Below are positions 13,155 through 24,164 of a stretch of 64,000 nt of DNA, piece by piece. The DNA comes from Dactylellina haptotyla (taxonomy: Eukaryota > Ascomycota > Orbiliomycetes > Orbiliales > Orbiliaceae). The stretch spans positions 6,758,001 through 6,822,000 of the forward strand of contig CM062379.1 of NCBI GenBank assembly GCA_031310005.1. The letters run 5' to 3'. The notes under the pieces are model-generated. The model saw only the letters and a list, made by a program, of their open reading frames with translations, searched no databases and was not told the origin of the DNA. How positions within the stretch are numbered: the first letter of the stretch is position 1; each line of letters starts with the position of its first letter. The translations under genes were made by a program, and so were the position numbers.

Positions 13155-16100
13155 ATGCCGATGGAGGAATCCGGCGCGAAGGAGTCGGGCAGACATCACC
13201 ACCATCCTGCGGCTCCCTCCCACGCCCCTCCGCCCCCCCCTCCTCCTCTACCGCACAAGGAGAAGGAAAAGGAAGCCAAACGACGCACCTCCAAGCTGCA
13301 GAAGCCCCCTCCGCCAAAGATCACCACCTCCACCTTCGGCCACCCCAGTAACGCAGGCAAGTCGAGATCGTCCTCCTCAATCACCCGCAGCCAGAGTTCC
13401 AGGTCCCCCCGTCCCAGAGACTATCTCTCCGAAACTCCCTCCAGGTCGCCTCGGCACGAACGCACTCCCACCTCCCCCAATATTGCTGTTCCAGAATTCC
13501 CCCCCTCCTCGTCCTCCACGTCGCTCGACCGTGCTCTTCGCTTCTCCAGCGAATATACCAGGCAGCCCTTAAATCTCACAGATCCCACCGAAAGGGAGAA
13601 GAAACCGCCGAGCGGTGGGACGTTTGGGATTAGGCCAGGTCCCGTTTCAAGTGGCAGGCAATCCGAGGACGGCTTGGCTCACCATTCGTCGTCGAGACAC
13701 AACGATCTCTATAAAACATCGAACCCTGAAAATCGTACCACCTCCAGCGCCCACCGCCACAACCAACACCACCACCACACTTCCACCTCCACCTCCACCA
13801 ACTATCGCGACAAGCGCAACACCCTCCAACCCAAGAGCAATATCGTCCGCTCTCAGACTCAACCGCAGCAGCAGCAGCAGCAGCAGACTTTTCCTTATCA
13901 TCTCCCCAACCAGCAGCATTCGGATCCCTCTGTTCCCACCCTGACTCCCGCTACCTCTAATCTATCTGATGGTGGTCCTACTGGCATGACGACTTCGCAC
14001 AGCTCATCGTCGCAATCCAAGCAGTCAAAACGAGGATCCCGATCCCGACCTCCAAGCCCCGATCTTACAGGCAAGATGGCTGTTGGAACTGGCACAACTA
14101 GCCCCAAACGGCTATCAGACGAAACCCGACACCCCGCTAACCCTATCGTCAAGAAGAAGGGCGGCCTTTCTGGTTTCTTTGGATTCGGGGACAACAAACC
14201 TCTAAGGAAAGTCGAGATATCACAGCCCAGCAACCCTGTACATGTAACACACGTCGGTTATGACTTTGAAACTGGCGAATTTACAGTAAGAAACCCCTTC
14301 TTTGTAACACACGTCGGTTATGACTTTGAAACTGGCGAATTTACAGTAAGAAACCCCCCTTCTTCCACTCGTGGCATCATCTACTACATTGGGTTGCTAA
14401 TCAATTCACTCTTACAACAGGGCCTACCACCAGAATGGCAAAAACTTCTGGAGAGCAACGGCGTCAGCAAGGAGGAACAGGAGAAACACCCCGAAACTGT
14501 TATGGAAGTCGTCCGGTTCTACAACGATGCGACAAATTCAACAAGATTCGAAGAGGATGTTGTCTGGAGCAAGTTCGAAAAGGCGCAGTCCAAAGACCTG
14601 ACGATGTTGATACCCGATACAATCCCACCGGCGGAAATGAACGGCCATAGCCCCGTCAGCCCTCGATTTCCTAAAGCTCATCAGAATTTCGAGAACCCGA
14701 GGGCTGCCCCACCAATCCCCGCCAAGTCTCCTCGAACAAGTCCTCCCCAACCCTCTCCTGTTCCGACCCGACCTGCGCCAAAGCCGCCAGTCGAACAGGT
14801 AACGCTCAAGGAGCCTCTACGATCGCCCCCCGTTCCACCTAAGGAGCCTCTCGATGGAAGACCGTCAACAGATGCGACCCGGATGCCGCCTCCGACTCGG
14901 CCAGCACCCCCAATGCCCGCCGAAATGCCAGTTCCCGAAGGCAGACCTGGAGTCCCACCCGAGATCGTTAGGAAGAACTCCCTTAGAGCGGCGAATGGTA
15001 AACCCAAGGAAACTGACATTCCAGCTCTACCTGCTGGTGGGGTTCCGGACGTCTATCAAAATATTGCCGCGAGCCACCAGGCTCAAGCTCAACAGCAGCA
15101 GATCCTAGCTCAACAGCAACAAATGCTGTACTTGCAGGCACAACAGCAGCAACAGCAGGCGCAGTTGGCGAGCCAGATGAATCAACTCGGCCTCCAAAGT
15201 GCTCCAGTGGTGCCTGCCCCACTACCCCCCAATAACGCTTACGCTATGCCTGGAAGTTATCAGCAGCAACAGCAACAACAATTCGGCGGGTCTAAACTCC
15301 CACAACAGCCAGGCATCGGGCAGAGGCGACACAATCGTAATCAGAGCAAAGACGCGGATATTCTGGCGCGTTTGAAGGCCATTTGCAACCCCGCCGACCC
15401 CACCAAATTCTATCGTGGATATACAAAGATCGGACAAGGTGCCTCCGGTGGCGTCTACACCGCCTACAGGCATGGATCTAACGCGTGCGTGGCGATCAAG
15501 CAGATGAACTTGGAGCAACAACCCAAGAAAGACCTTATTATTAATGAAATATTGGTTATGAGGGAGAGCAAGCACCAGAATATCGTCAACTTTATGGACA
15601 GCTTCCTCGTTCGGGGAGATCTCTGGGTCGTGATGGAGTATATGGAGGGTGGTAGTTTGACAGATGTTGTTACCTTCAATCTTATGACCGAGGGTCAGAT
15701 TTCTGCTGTCTGCAGGGAAGTTTTGCAGGGTCTTCAGCATCTCCACTCGAAAGGTGTAATCCATCGTGACATCAAGAGCGACAACGTCCTTTTGGCTCTC
15801 GATGGTAACATCAAACTCAGTATGTTCTTGCATCCTTTTCTACTAATCATTTTATAACTTACTAATTACCCTCTCAGCCGATTTCGGATTTTGTGCGCAG
15901 ATCAATGAAACAATGCAGAAGCGAACAACCATGGTCGGAACTCCGTACTGGATGGCACCTGAAGTTGTCACCCGAAAAGAATACGGGAGGAAGGTCGATG
16001 TCTGGAGCTTGGGCATCATGACCATTGAGATGATCGAGGGAGAACCCCCGTACCTTAACGAGGCACCGCTGAGGGCACTCTACCTGATTGCAACTATCGG

Positions 16101-16364
16101 AACGCCCAAGCTCAAGGACCCAGATGACTTATCCGCCGGTATGAGAGACTTTTTGAACGCCGCATTGACGGTTGACCCCGAAGCACGAGCTTCGTCTTCC
16201 ACCCTGCTCGAGGTACGCTCTGTCCCCTAATCATTTGGATCACACTTATGCTAATTCCTTGCCAGCATCCATTTATGGCCTGCGCCGAACCTTTGATCAC
16301 CCTCGCGCCCTTGGTTAAGGCCGCTAGGCAAGCTAGAGCTCAAGAACGCGCCAATCAACGATAG
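13155..16364 (+). CDS. ste20: PAK-family Ser/Thr kinase Ste20
   Basis: Exons are 13155-14285 (or -14345), 14421-15819, 15878-16212 and 16266-16364, giving 987 residues with the first donor and 1007 with the second. The first ATG in frame is 13155. The N-terminus is His/Pro/Ser-rich and carries poly-Gln near 13866. The CRIB motif ([16 protein letters not shown], then FETGEFT joined to GLPPEW) at residues 354-383 binds Cdc42/Rac. No PH domain is seen, which favours Ste20 over Cla4. A Pro-rich and Gln-rich linker leads to the kinase domain from about residue 707: [32 protein letters not shown] and [10 protein letters not shown] are all intact. It should act in MAPK signalling and polarity downstream of Cdc42. 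A tandem duplication copies the CRIB core and its splice donor (separate entry). The 75-bp intron after it is a multiple of three with no stop, so its retention would also keep frame. Confidence 0.9.
14243..14362 (+). repeat. 60-bp tandem duplication of CRIB core plus splice donor
   Basis: Two head-to-tail copies, 14243-14302 and 14303-14362. The first 55 bases (14243-14297 and 14303-14357) are identical. After that the copies differ only by a short C-tract change before a shared TTCTT. Each copy encodes [14 protein letters not shown] and then the donor GTAAG, at 14286 and at 14346. The period is 20 codons, so the frame is kept. Confidence 0.95.
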
Positions 16365-18323
16365 AAACGGGATTCGGAAATTTGTTCTAAGCCGCTTCCA
16401 GCGCCCCCTACCCGGTTCGAAAGAATTGAAGTTTAAAAAGCAACACTTTACTCTCTATTTGATAATCGGACCATATCAATATCTCTTTCGCCTTATTGGG
16501 GGACTCCATAAAATACACGAAATACATCGAACCATTTTCCAAGTCATTCTCAAACATAGTCTTAGATCACCCATTCGGCGCACAGACATATTATTATGCG
16601 GATAAAATATTGATGCAGTTCTAACACATAAAAACGCTATCAGATATCGGAATTTCATTCACCTTTGCTACCCGGATCTAACTCTCCACATCCCGGGTTT
16701 CGTCCGCCATCACCACCATTCACCCACACAGGCGCGTGTCACGCTTTGTACATCAAATTATTCTATACATACCGTTCTGCTTTGAGAAGTAATTTGGTAC
16801 CAACCGAGGGAGTGGACATTCCAAGAACATTTGTGTTCTACAATATTGGTCTTGCCCATATTTGAGCCTTTTGATTATTCAAGCCTCGTGCGCCATATGA
16901 CACAATATTATATTTTAATGTGTGTTCGTTTAATCTCCTCTTGGTTTTTCTGGCCAATCTATTTCCGATATTTACACGGCGGAGAGAAAGCGAAAAGCGA
17001 AAAATGTTGTCTTTTTTTTGTTCCAAGGTTTATTATAATAATTACCTACGATGCGTATGACAGGTGTATTCTTTTCTTTATTTTGTTTCTATTCCACCCT
17101 TTCCTTTTTCTTTTCGTTTTCAGGTTTACAGGATTTAATGAGGATGTTTTGTTTTATAGCAACGTGGGATTTAGCAGAAGGCTTATTTTTTCCCACTTTC
17201 TGATTATTTTTCTTTCTTCTCTTCAATGCAAATATTTAGAGCGAAGAGCTCTCCCCTCCCTTTTCTAAACATCTTGCACCAGGTACTTAGTTCTATGACG
17301 AGGTCTACCGGTGGGTACCGTAGGTTCCTAATAAGACATTATTAGATGGTGATAAATAATCGGACGCGGCGGCGGAAGATCTATCTGGAGAGAAACTTGG
17401 AATATAAAACGTGGATAAACTAAGAAAAAGGTGGAGAAAACATGAGCTTGCAAGCTCCAGTACCCGCCCGATTAGTCACAAGTCACCCAGCTTACCACGA
17501 AATCTGACAAAGAGATCGTACAAGGGTGCGGAATCAAGGGAGAGATCTGAGAGCACGCCCGCATTCGGGCTAGTCCCGGCTACGGCGGTGATTACTATGC
17601 AAACACTAATGGATATGTGTTCCTCGTATCGAAGCGTCTGCAGCCATCTACTTCCAAGGAACCCCATGCGCATGCACGATCTTTGGGGAAATACACATCA
17701 TGTTCTTGAACGATTGGGTCAATTGCCTTGGAATTTGCGTGCAACTTGGGTGTGTCGAGCTGGCCGGAGTATTTCCCACCGGTTTTTAAGCTTTAAACGA
17801 CGTTGAGCCTTTTCGATCAGCCCGCCAGTCTCCGGGAGGCTGCGTTTAGCAAAGGCTACCGAAATGGAGCTATAAACGGCGGTGGTGGCCTACCTTCCCC
17901 CGCTACGAGGGGCTACGAGTAGCTCGACTTTAAGACCTGACCGGCTTCCATCTCCATCGTCAAGTTATATAAAGCCCACGAACGAGCAGTCATTTCGAGA
18001 TAGCGTTTCGAACGGTGGTCAGCTACCTTCTTCTATTTCTATCGCTCCTCGTACTCTCACTCACGAGCGTTACCTTATTCTACAACTATCAGATTTACTC
18101 GCTGCTCTTAGATCTCGAACCTCGCTTTGCCCCACCACCGCCATCTCCGTCATCGCAGCACCGCAGTGGGGGTATCGCTGTTCTCCAACACGGACAACGC
18201 AATCATTCGAGCCGCGGTAGAGCGTATCCGTACTGGCTGGAAGCTTTAGACCTAGCTACACCATATACATACTCGGATTCGATATATACTCCCCCTTGTT
18301 ATAATTCAGACGAAATCGGCAAA
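16365..18323. other. Gene-free stretch between STE20 and the SHB17-like gene
   Basis: The first part is probably the STE20 3' untranslated region, T-rich from 16830 to 17270. The second is the promoter of the downstream gene. Open frames at 17411-17806 and 18015-18323 lack ATG starts and look like chance. Confidence 0.5.
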
Positions 18324-19266
18324 ATGGCAACGTCTGATGAAGCTAGGATCAAGAAGATCAGAGACCCAAGGTTATACATTGTTCGGCAGTATGTAGATAT
18401 CCATCCCCTTTTGTCTCCCTAGTCTGTATTACCGCGCAATTGAAGAAGAAATGCGGACTCAAATTGATACTGAAATATTGTAACGTCACATCTTATAGTG
18501 GAGAAACAGAATGGTCTCTCTCCGGCCAACATACCTCAGTCACGGACCTCCCGCTCACAGACCACGGTAAATCACGCATCACAAAGACCGGCCTGGAACT
18601 CGTCGGCGCAGATAGTAAGCCTCCAAACAATATATACCCCTCCAATACATATCAAAAAAAGGGAACGAAAAGTACATAAACTAAGAAAAGTATAAACACG
18701 CAGAACTAATCGACCCAACCCGCATCGGCAAAATCTACGTCTCCCCCCGCCTCCGCGCCCAACAAACCCTCGCCCTGCTCTCCCTGCCCGCCCACATCCC
18801 CGTCGAAACAATCGAAGACCTCGCCGAATTCAACTACGGCACCTACGAAGGCCTCACCTCCAAGCAAATAAAACAGCAATCGGGAAACCCGAACTGGGAA
18901 ATCTACGTGCACGGCGGCGGCCTCCCCTCCGGCGAAACACCGCAACAGGTCTCCGACCGCGTGGATAGACTCGTGCAGAAGGTCAGAACCGAGCATCATA
19001 AAGCCGTCTACGACGCTCACGAGAAGTGTATCTCCACAGGGGAGGATTTACAGCCAGACCATCCCGTGCTGCAGACGCCTGATGTGCTGTTTGTCGCGCA
19101 CGGGCATATTCTCAGAGCGTTGGCGGCGAGGTGGTTAGGGCTGGCTATTGAGAACGGGAAAAATCTACAGTTGGATGCCGGCGGGGTGGGGCTTTTGAGT
19201 TACGAGCATCACGCGTACCAGGAGCCTGTTATCGGAAAATGGAATTGGGTGCCGTTAGGCAAGTAG
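18324..19266 (+). CDS. SHB17-like sedoheptulose-1,7-bisphosphatase (histidine phosphatase)
   Basis: Exons 18324-18388, 18499-18614 and 18704-19266 give 247 residues. The first splice rebuilds the catalytic RHGETEWSLSGQHT motif, because the His codon is split CA/T. Later come TDLPLTDHG, YVSPRLRAQQT (second catalytic Arg), LAEFNYGTYEG and VLFVAHGHILRALA (second catalytic His). This is the complete phosphoglycerate-mutase-like histidine phosphatase set at the usual length. The TEWSLSGQHT and TDLPLT signatures fit the yeast Shb17 group, which dephosphorylates sedoheptulose-1,7-bisphosphate to feed ribose synthesis. A general sugar-phosphate phosphatase remains possible. It converges with the Slm1-like gene, 287 bp away. 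Confidence 0.82.
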
Positions 19267-19553
19267 TTTAGTCTCGCTTTACTTCCTCATCTTGTATAGG
19301 GGAGAATGAGGTTTATGGCATGGTACTATTGGCCTGTTGGTTGTGTTCAGATGGGTATTAAAATTCAAGATAAATACAAAACAAGTTTTCATTAGATGCA
19401 TATATGTGCGATCGATAAACTAGGTGCTAAAATTTGAAGTGTGGCATGTGCTCGAAATGAGAAATAATATGAATTCCAACGACTTGAGGGATAGCGATAG
19501 CGTAGAATAAGGAAACCGGACCTTCCGCTCCATTAGAACACGCATTAGTATCA

Positions 19554-21438
19554 TTAAAAGAGTCCAAATTTCTTGTGTTTCTTTTCTCCCTTCTCGGACT
19601 TTTCTCCCTTCTCGGAGGTTGCAGTTTGCGGCGAAGTAACTTTTGCAGGAGAAGTGGGACCTGCTTTTGTGGCGGGTGAAGTGACAGGTTTGGAGGGGGA
19701 TGCTGCGGCACTAGCTGCTGCACTCGCCGCTGCACTTGTGGGTGCTGTCTTTGGCGTCTTCGTCCCTGTCACAACTGGAGCAACCGTAGTATCGATTGGC
19801 GGAGCAGTTGGCTTCTTCTCGCCACCGTTTACAGCCGCCGCTGTCGCCTCTTTATCCTGGGTAGCAGGCTTCTCTACTGGTTTCTCAACCGCCGCTTCCT
19901 CTGGGATAGTCTCGCCATGGACTACCTCCGAAGTCGGGGTTGTTGGAGAGGCGATGGAGTTCTGGCGGGTGAGTTTGCCAGTGGTGAATTGCTCAATGAT
20001 TGCATACCATTTCATGGCCTGTGGAGATTTGTTAGAAACTTGCTGATAATATATCCGAAGAGAGCTTACTTACCTCTTCGTGGCTTCCAGCTTTGAATGC
20101 AAACTCGTGCTTTGTGGTCAAACTCTGGATCTTGGTTGCATCCTTACCGGCGATGATGAACTTCGCTTCACCAGCTGCAGGTGGCGCTCCGATAACACAC
20201 TCGGGCAGATAGAGGGACATCTCTGATTCCGGATGTTCCTTGAAATCATTGGTTTTGCTAAACTCATGCATATACCCTGCTGGTGTGACCGCGTAGTGGT
20301 ATGTGTCATAAGACTTCATGATTTTACCCTTGCGGTTCAGAGTGCCGTTGATCATTGGCTGTGTGGACTTGTGGTCTTGGTTGGGGAACTTGATGGCCTC
20401 TAGCGTCCTGTTTGGAGATGTAGGATCGATAAGGATGTCTGCCGAGCGCACAGTGAAATTGGTCCATTCGAACTCGTCTGGGACGTTTTGGATGTTGGCG
20501 TTGATATCCGCATAGAGCGCCTTTGTCTTATCGGCTTGCCCGCCGACAATTTGGAAGAACTGGCTGATAGCGCCTCGGATGACCTATGCAAGTATTTATA
20601 TATTAGATAACAGGGTTCCAGATTCCAGGGAACCGTTGAGCTTACCTCAATGACATGCTTCTCGAACATGAGAAAGTTGTTCTGCACATCCAAAAGATCC
20701 TTCTTGTGCGCATTTTCCTCGAGAATCTGCTTGTGTAGGTGATGTTGCACCACGCGCTGGATGATGTACGGGTCATGAGCAGGCTCGATCTTGCCGCCAA
20801 CACTATCAAAGCTGGCAGTGTTCAGTCCGAGGTGCTCAATGTGCTTTTGCGTGAGGCCCCGCGACTTTTCGACCGACTTGGCGCCTTTGGCAGCTCCCGA
20901 GGTGAGCTCCTTGTGTTTGTTCTTGATTTCGGTGTGAAGGCGGTTTAACGTGGTGAGAACCTGGCCTTTGAGATTCTTTTCAGTCTCGATCTGGCTGTTG
21001 GCGAGGGCCTGGAGTACTTGTTAGCAACTGAGTTCGCAAATATATGGAGTATTTGGATGAGCCTACCAGTGTATTGGCTCTTATGTTCTCGAAAAAGGAA
21101 GATATTCCTCCGTTCGCCTGAGCAAAATGAGTGCCCTCTCGTAGTGGTTCGCTGACCGTCTAATGATAGTGATTCAAAATGTTAGTAATTTTGCATTCCC
21201 CAGCCGATTTGAGGTTCTAGGCAGAGTGGTGACTTACCTTCAACACCTTGTCGTAATCTTTCGAAAGCGACTTGTGCAAGTTCGCGGTCATCTCGACGTA
21301 GGCCTCGAGATAGCCACATGCGTGCTTCCATGCGTCCAATCGCTCGAGAAGGAGCGTGGAGATGTCGCCCTTTTCTTCGGGGATGGGGCTGGTCAGAGGG
21401 TCTTCCGCGATTGCCGGTTTCTCGACAGCTGCCGACAT
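19554..21438 (-). CDS. Slm1-like BAR and PH domain protein
   Basis: Five exons, each join in phase 0: 21438-21238, 21159-21067, 21008-20646, 20583-20074 and 20018-19554, giving 543 residues. Residues 1-280 are helical and charged (LLLERLDAWKHACGYLEAYV, IETEKNLKGQVLTTLNRLHT), as in an F-BAR-type domain. A PH domain follows at about 290-405: NGTLNRKGKIMKSY, HYAVTPAGYMHEF, then the closing AMKWYAIIEQF. The tail is Ala/Pro/Thr-rich and ends in a Lys-rich segment. Family knowledge: yeast Slm1/Slm2 bind PI(4,5)P2 at the plasma membrane, associate with eisosomes and are TORC2 effectors in actin and sphingolipid control. The order BAR-PH-disordered tail matches that family. Confidence 0.85.
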
Positions 21439-22708
21439 GCTTGTCTCGGGAACCCACGGGGTTTGCAGGGATGTGTATATGTATGGATACGCTTGTGGAA
21501 GCGTAGATAGTCAACGGCTCGCAAGTTGTGCGGCACTAAATTCAGCGAGTGTATGTGTAACGTTTGGTTTGTGAACCGATAGTGTAGCCTTGCGCTTGTA
21601 GCTTGTAGATGCGAGGGAGTTGCAGGTTAATTTGTAGCTTTGTGGGGGAGGGAAAATAACCCTTAAAATCGGGGAGATGTGATATGTCGCTCTTAATTTC
21701 GCACTTCGGACGCCGACACAGAGCGAGAAAAAGGCAGAATTGGTCGAATTACGAAGCACTCTGGGTTTTTTAATTATTATGTGATTGCTGCGCCCAAAGT
21801 CAATCAAAGCGGGGCAGGGCCGCAGAATATATATGTATGCACGATATCACGCCAGGCCAATAGAGGGGATGAACGATTGAGTGAGTGTTCTGGCTGGTGA
21901 AATTATCCAAGCCGGACTAGACGAGATCAGGGATGACGACAATCCTGGTCATGCGCATCTGCGCACATTCTCCAGCAAACGACAGACACCGGAGACAGTC
22001 ACAGCTGCAGCCGATAAGGAGTCGAGATCGCGATCGCGAGCGGGCGGCGGGGAATCCAGATGTTGGAGGAGTATCAGGATTGGAGGTGCTCCTGTGACCC
22101 AAACCAGACTAGCATGACGTCAAAACAGGCCCGCCGACGTCGAGGTGTTGCGGATCAGCGAAGACCCTGTACATCCTGTCTCGTCTCAACTTTGGGTACC
22201 GTCTGCCCGCCCGGCAAACAGCGCTGCAGCGAGTACTTGATACATGGGTCTTGCCATGATACACAGGCCCTCCGATGGGTTATTCCGGCGCCTTGAACCC
22301 ATCATACGATATTCGTCTGGACGGATGGAGGATGGTCCGGCCAGTCACGGCAACCGGTCGGAAGCTTCCCCCATTCGAGGCCTGGTGGGGCTATGCAGGA
22401 GCTTGACCACCTTAATTAATACCAAGCAATATTAACATTCTGCTCGAGCTATCTCTTCCCCCCACTAGCAATTTCGTTGTACGGGGCACCTAGCGTCTAA
22501 CCTGCTTCTAACCATTAGTCGTTCGCGAAACGGGTTTCAACAACCCAAGTGCACAGCCTCACAGTGCACCTCACGATGGGGATAGAATATCAGGGTCTTA
22601 TGAACAAAAGTTTAGGGGTTTCAATCGTATATCTATTTATCGGTCTAGGCATCAGAAATCGTTCTGGTGCGGTCCAATTTTTGTTAATCAAATTTGATAT
22701 GCCACCAT
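21439..22708. other. Gene-free stretch
   Basis: Promoter side of the Slm1-like gene and 3' flank of glyoxalase I, both on the minus strand. No supported gene or repeat was seen. Confidence 0.5.
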
Positions 22709-24164
22709 CTACCAGTTGGCCCGTTTCTTGATATGTTCATTCTGGATGACCTCGATCCAATAGCCGTCCGGATCCAGGACAAACGCAACATCCTTCATTC
22801 TCCCGTCTGTCAACCTTTTCTTCCAATTGACACCCAATTCCTCGAATCGAGCACACGCGGCATCGAGGTCGTCAACAGTGATGCAAATGTGACCGAACTT
22901 CATGTATAATAGATCAGTTATCCGTCTAGACACATCCACAGACTCAACTGAAAAGATATACTTACGCCTTGCGGCTCCGCGTTACCATTGTGGTAGCCCT
23001 TGAAATCGCTGTCCGGATCATCAGTTCCGTAGTTATAAGTCAACTCTAGCAATCCCTCTCGATCGCTGGTCAGACTCTCATTTTCAACGTCCCCCTCCCG
23101 CTTATATCCCAAAAAGTAAAGATTGAACTTTCCGGTTGGTTTCTCATTGGTGCGAAGTAGGGTCATCCCCATAACCTCAGTGTAGAATTTGATTGATTCC
23201 GTTGCGCTCTTGACACGGATCATGGAGTGGTTCATCCGATAGCTGTTAGTATCGCTGGCTGTGGTGACCTGGTCTTTTAGGCCGATGATTTCAACCCAAT
23301 AACCGTCTGGGTCCTTTGCGAATGCGATACTGTCATTGAATACAGTCAGTTAGAGCACTGTACTGTATATCAAGGGAAACGTGTTCATACTGCCTCATAC
23401 TTCCCTCCGAGAGCTTTTTCTGGAAGGCAACATTATTGTTCTCGAGACGGTCACAGGCGTCCTGGAGGTTATCAACCGAGATGGCGCTATTCCAGACCAT
23501 GGCTATATTAGCAAATTTACGGCTTTTGGACTCGCTTGATCAAAACCTACATATGACCGAACCGTATACACCGATTTTTGTCAGCAGACAGACACATTTG
23601 GAGAAGAGAAGTTTTTAGATGAACATATCTCGATGAGGCTCCGCGTTTCCATTATTAATCGTATAGTTTGGGTCCGATTCGGTTCCATAATTGTGAGTGA
23701 GCTCGACAATGCCCTCTCTGTCGGTAAAATGGTTCCCAGTGCTTTCCGCCTTCGGTCCGTCAAAGGCCAGGAAGTAAAGATCAAACTTCCATTCTGGATT
23801 TGGGAGCCTATCAACTCAGAGAGTGAGTTAGGCGCTCTATATATCTGGTATTAAGATACTTTATACTTTTGAATGACCTTCATTCCCAGAAGCTCGTAGA
23901 ATTGAACTGTTTTCAGTGTAAGCACCTGTTGAGCGCCGCGGAGGAATATGCACCAAACACATACTGCTTTTTTCGGGATCCTTCACCCGAAGCCTTTCAA
24001 AGACGATTAGAATATACCACGATATTATTCTGCCGGGGACAGAGCTATCTACATTGTATGATTGAACCTATATGAGCATTAGTCTCTATACGAAAGCAAT
24101 TGTATCGTCAGAGTAGATCAAATAATACGCACTTATAAGTGGAAGTATCTGTAGCGGTCGCCAT
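22709..24164 (-). CDS. glo1: Glyoxalase I (lactoylglutathione lyase), two-domain form
   Basis: Nine exons: 24164-24133, 24067-24053, 23993-23965, 23906-23867, 23807-23629, 23563-23551, 23486-23391, 23329-22966 and 22897-22709, giving 318 residues, close to yeast Glo1 (326). It isomerises the methylglyoxal-glutathione hemithioacetal to S-lactoylglutathione. Two tandem VOC domains are present. Metal-ligand positions are intact in both: [41 protein letters not shown] and [11 protein letters not shown], then [35 protein letters not shown] and [11 protein letters not shown]. Exons of 15 and 13 nt are needed. All introns are GT-AG except 23628-23564, which starts ATATGT and ends TAC. No canonical alternative keeps the frame, since reading on reaches a stop within a few codons. 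The matching intron in the second half (22965-22898) is GT-AG. I judge it an intact gene, not a pseudogene, because every other exon is uninterrupted. Confidence 0.88.

Noticed and set aside
17411-17806. A 131-codon open frame between STE20 and the SHB17-like gene
   Set aside because: It has no ATG at its start, unlikely composition and no recognisable motif.
18015-18323. A hydrophobic N-terminal extension of the SHB17-like protein
   Set aside because: The frame is open but begins with GTG and has no ATG before 18324. Family members begin near the RLYIVRHG segment.
22709-24164. Reading the glyoxalase I gene as a pseudogene because one intron lacks GT and AG
   Set aside because: All nine exons keep frame and both sets of metal ligands, and the odd intron has matching AT and AC ends with a normal branch site.
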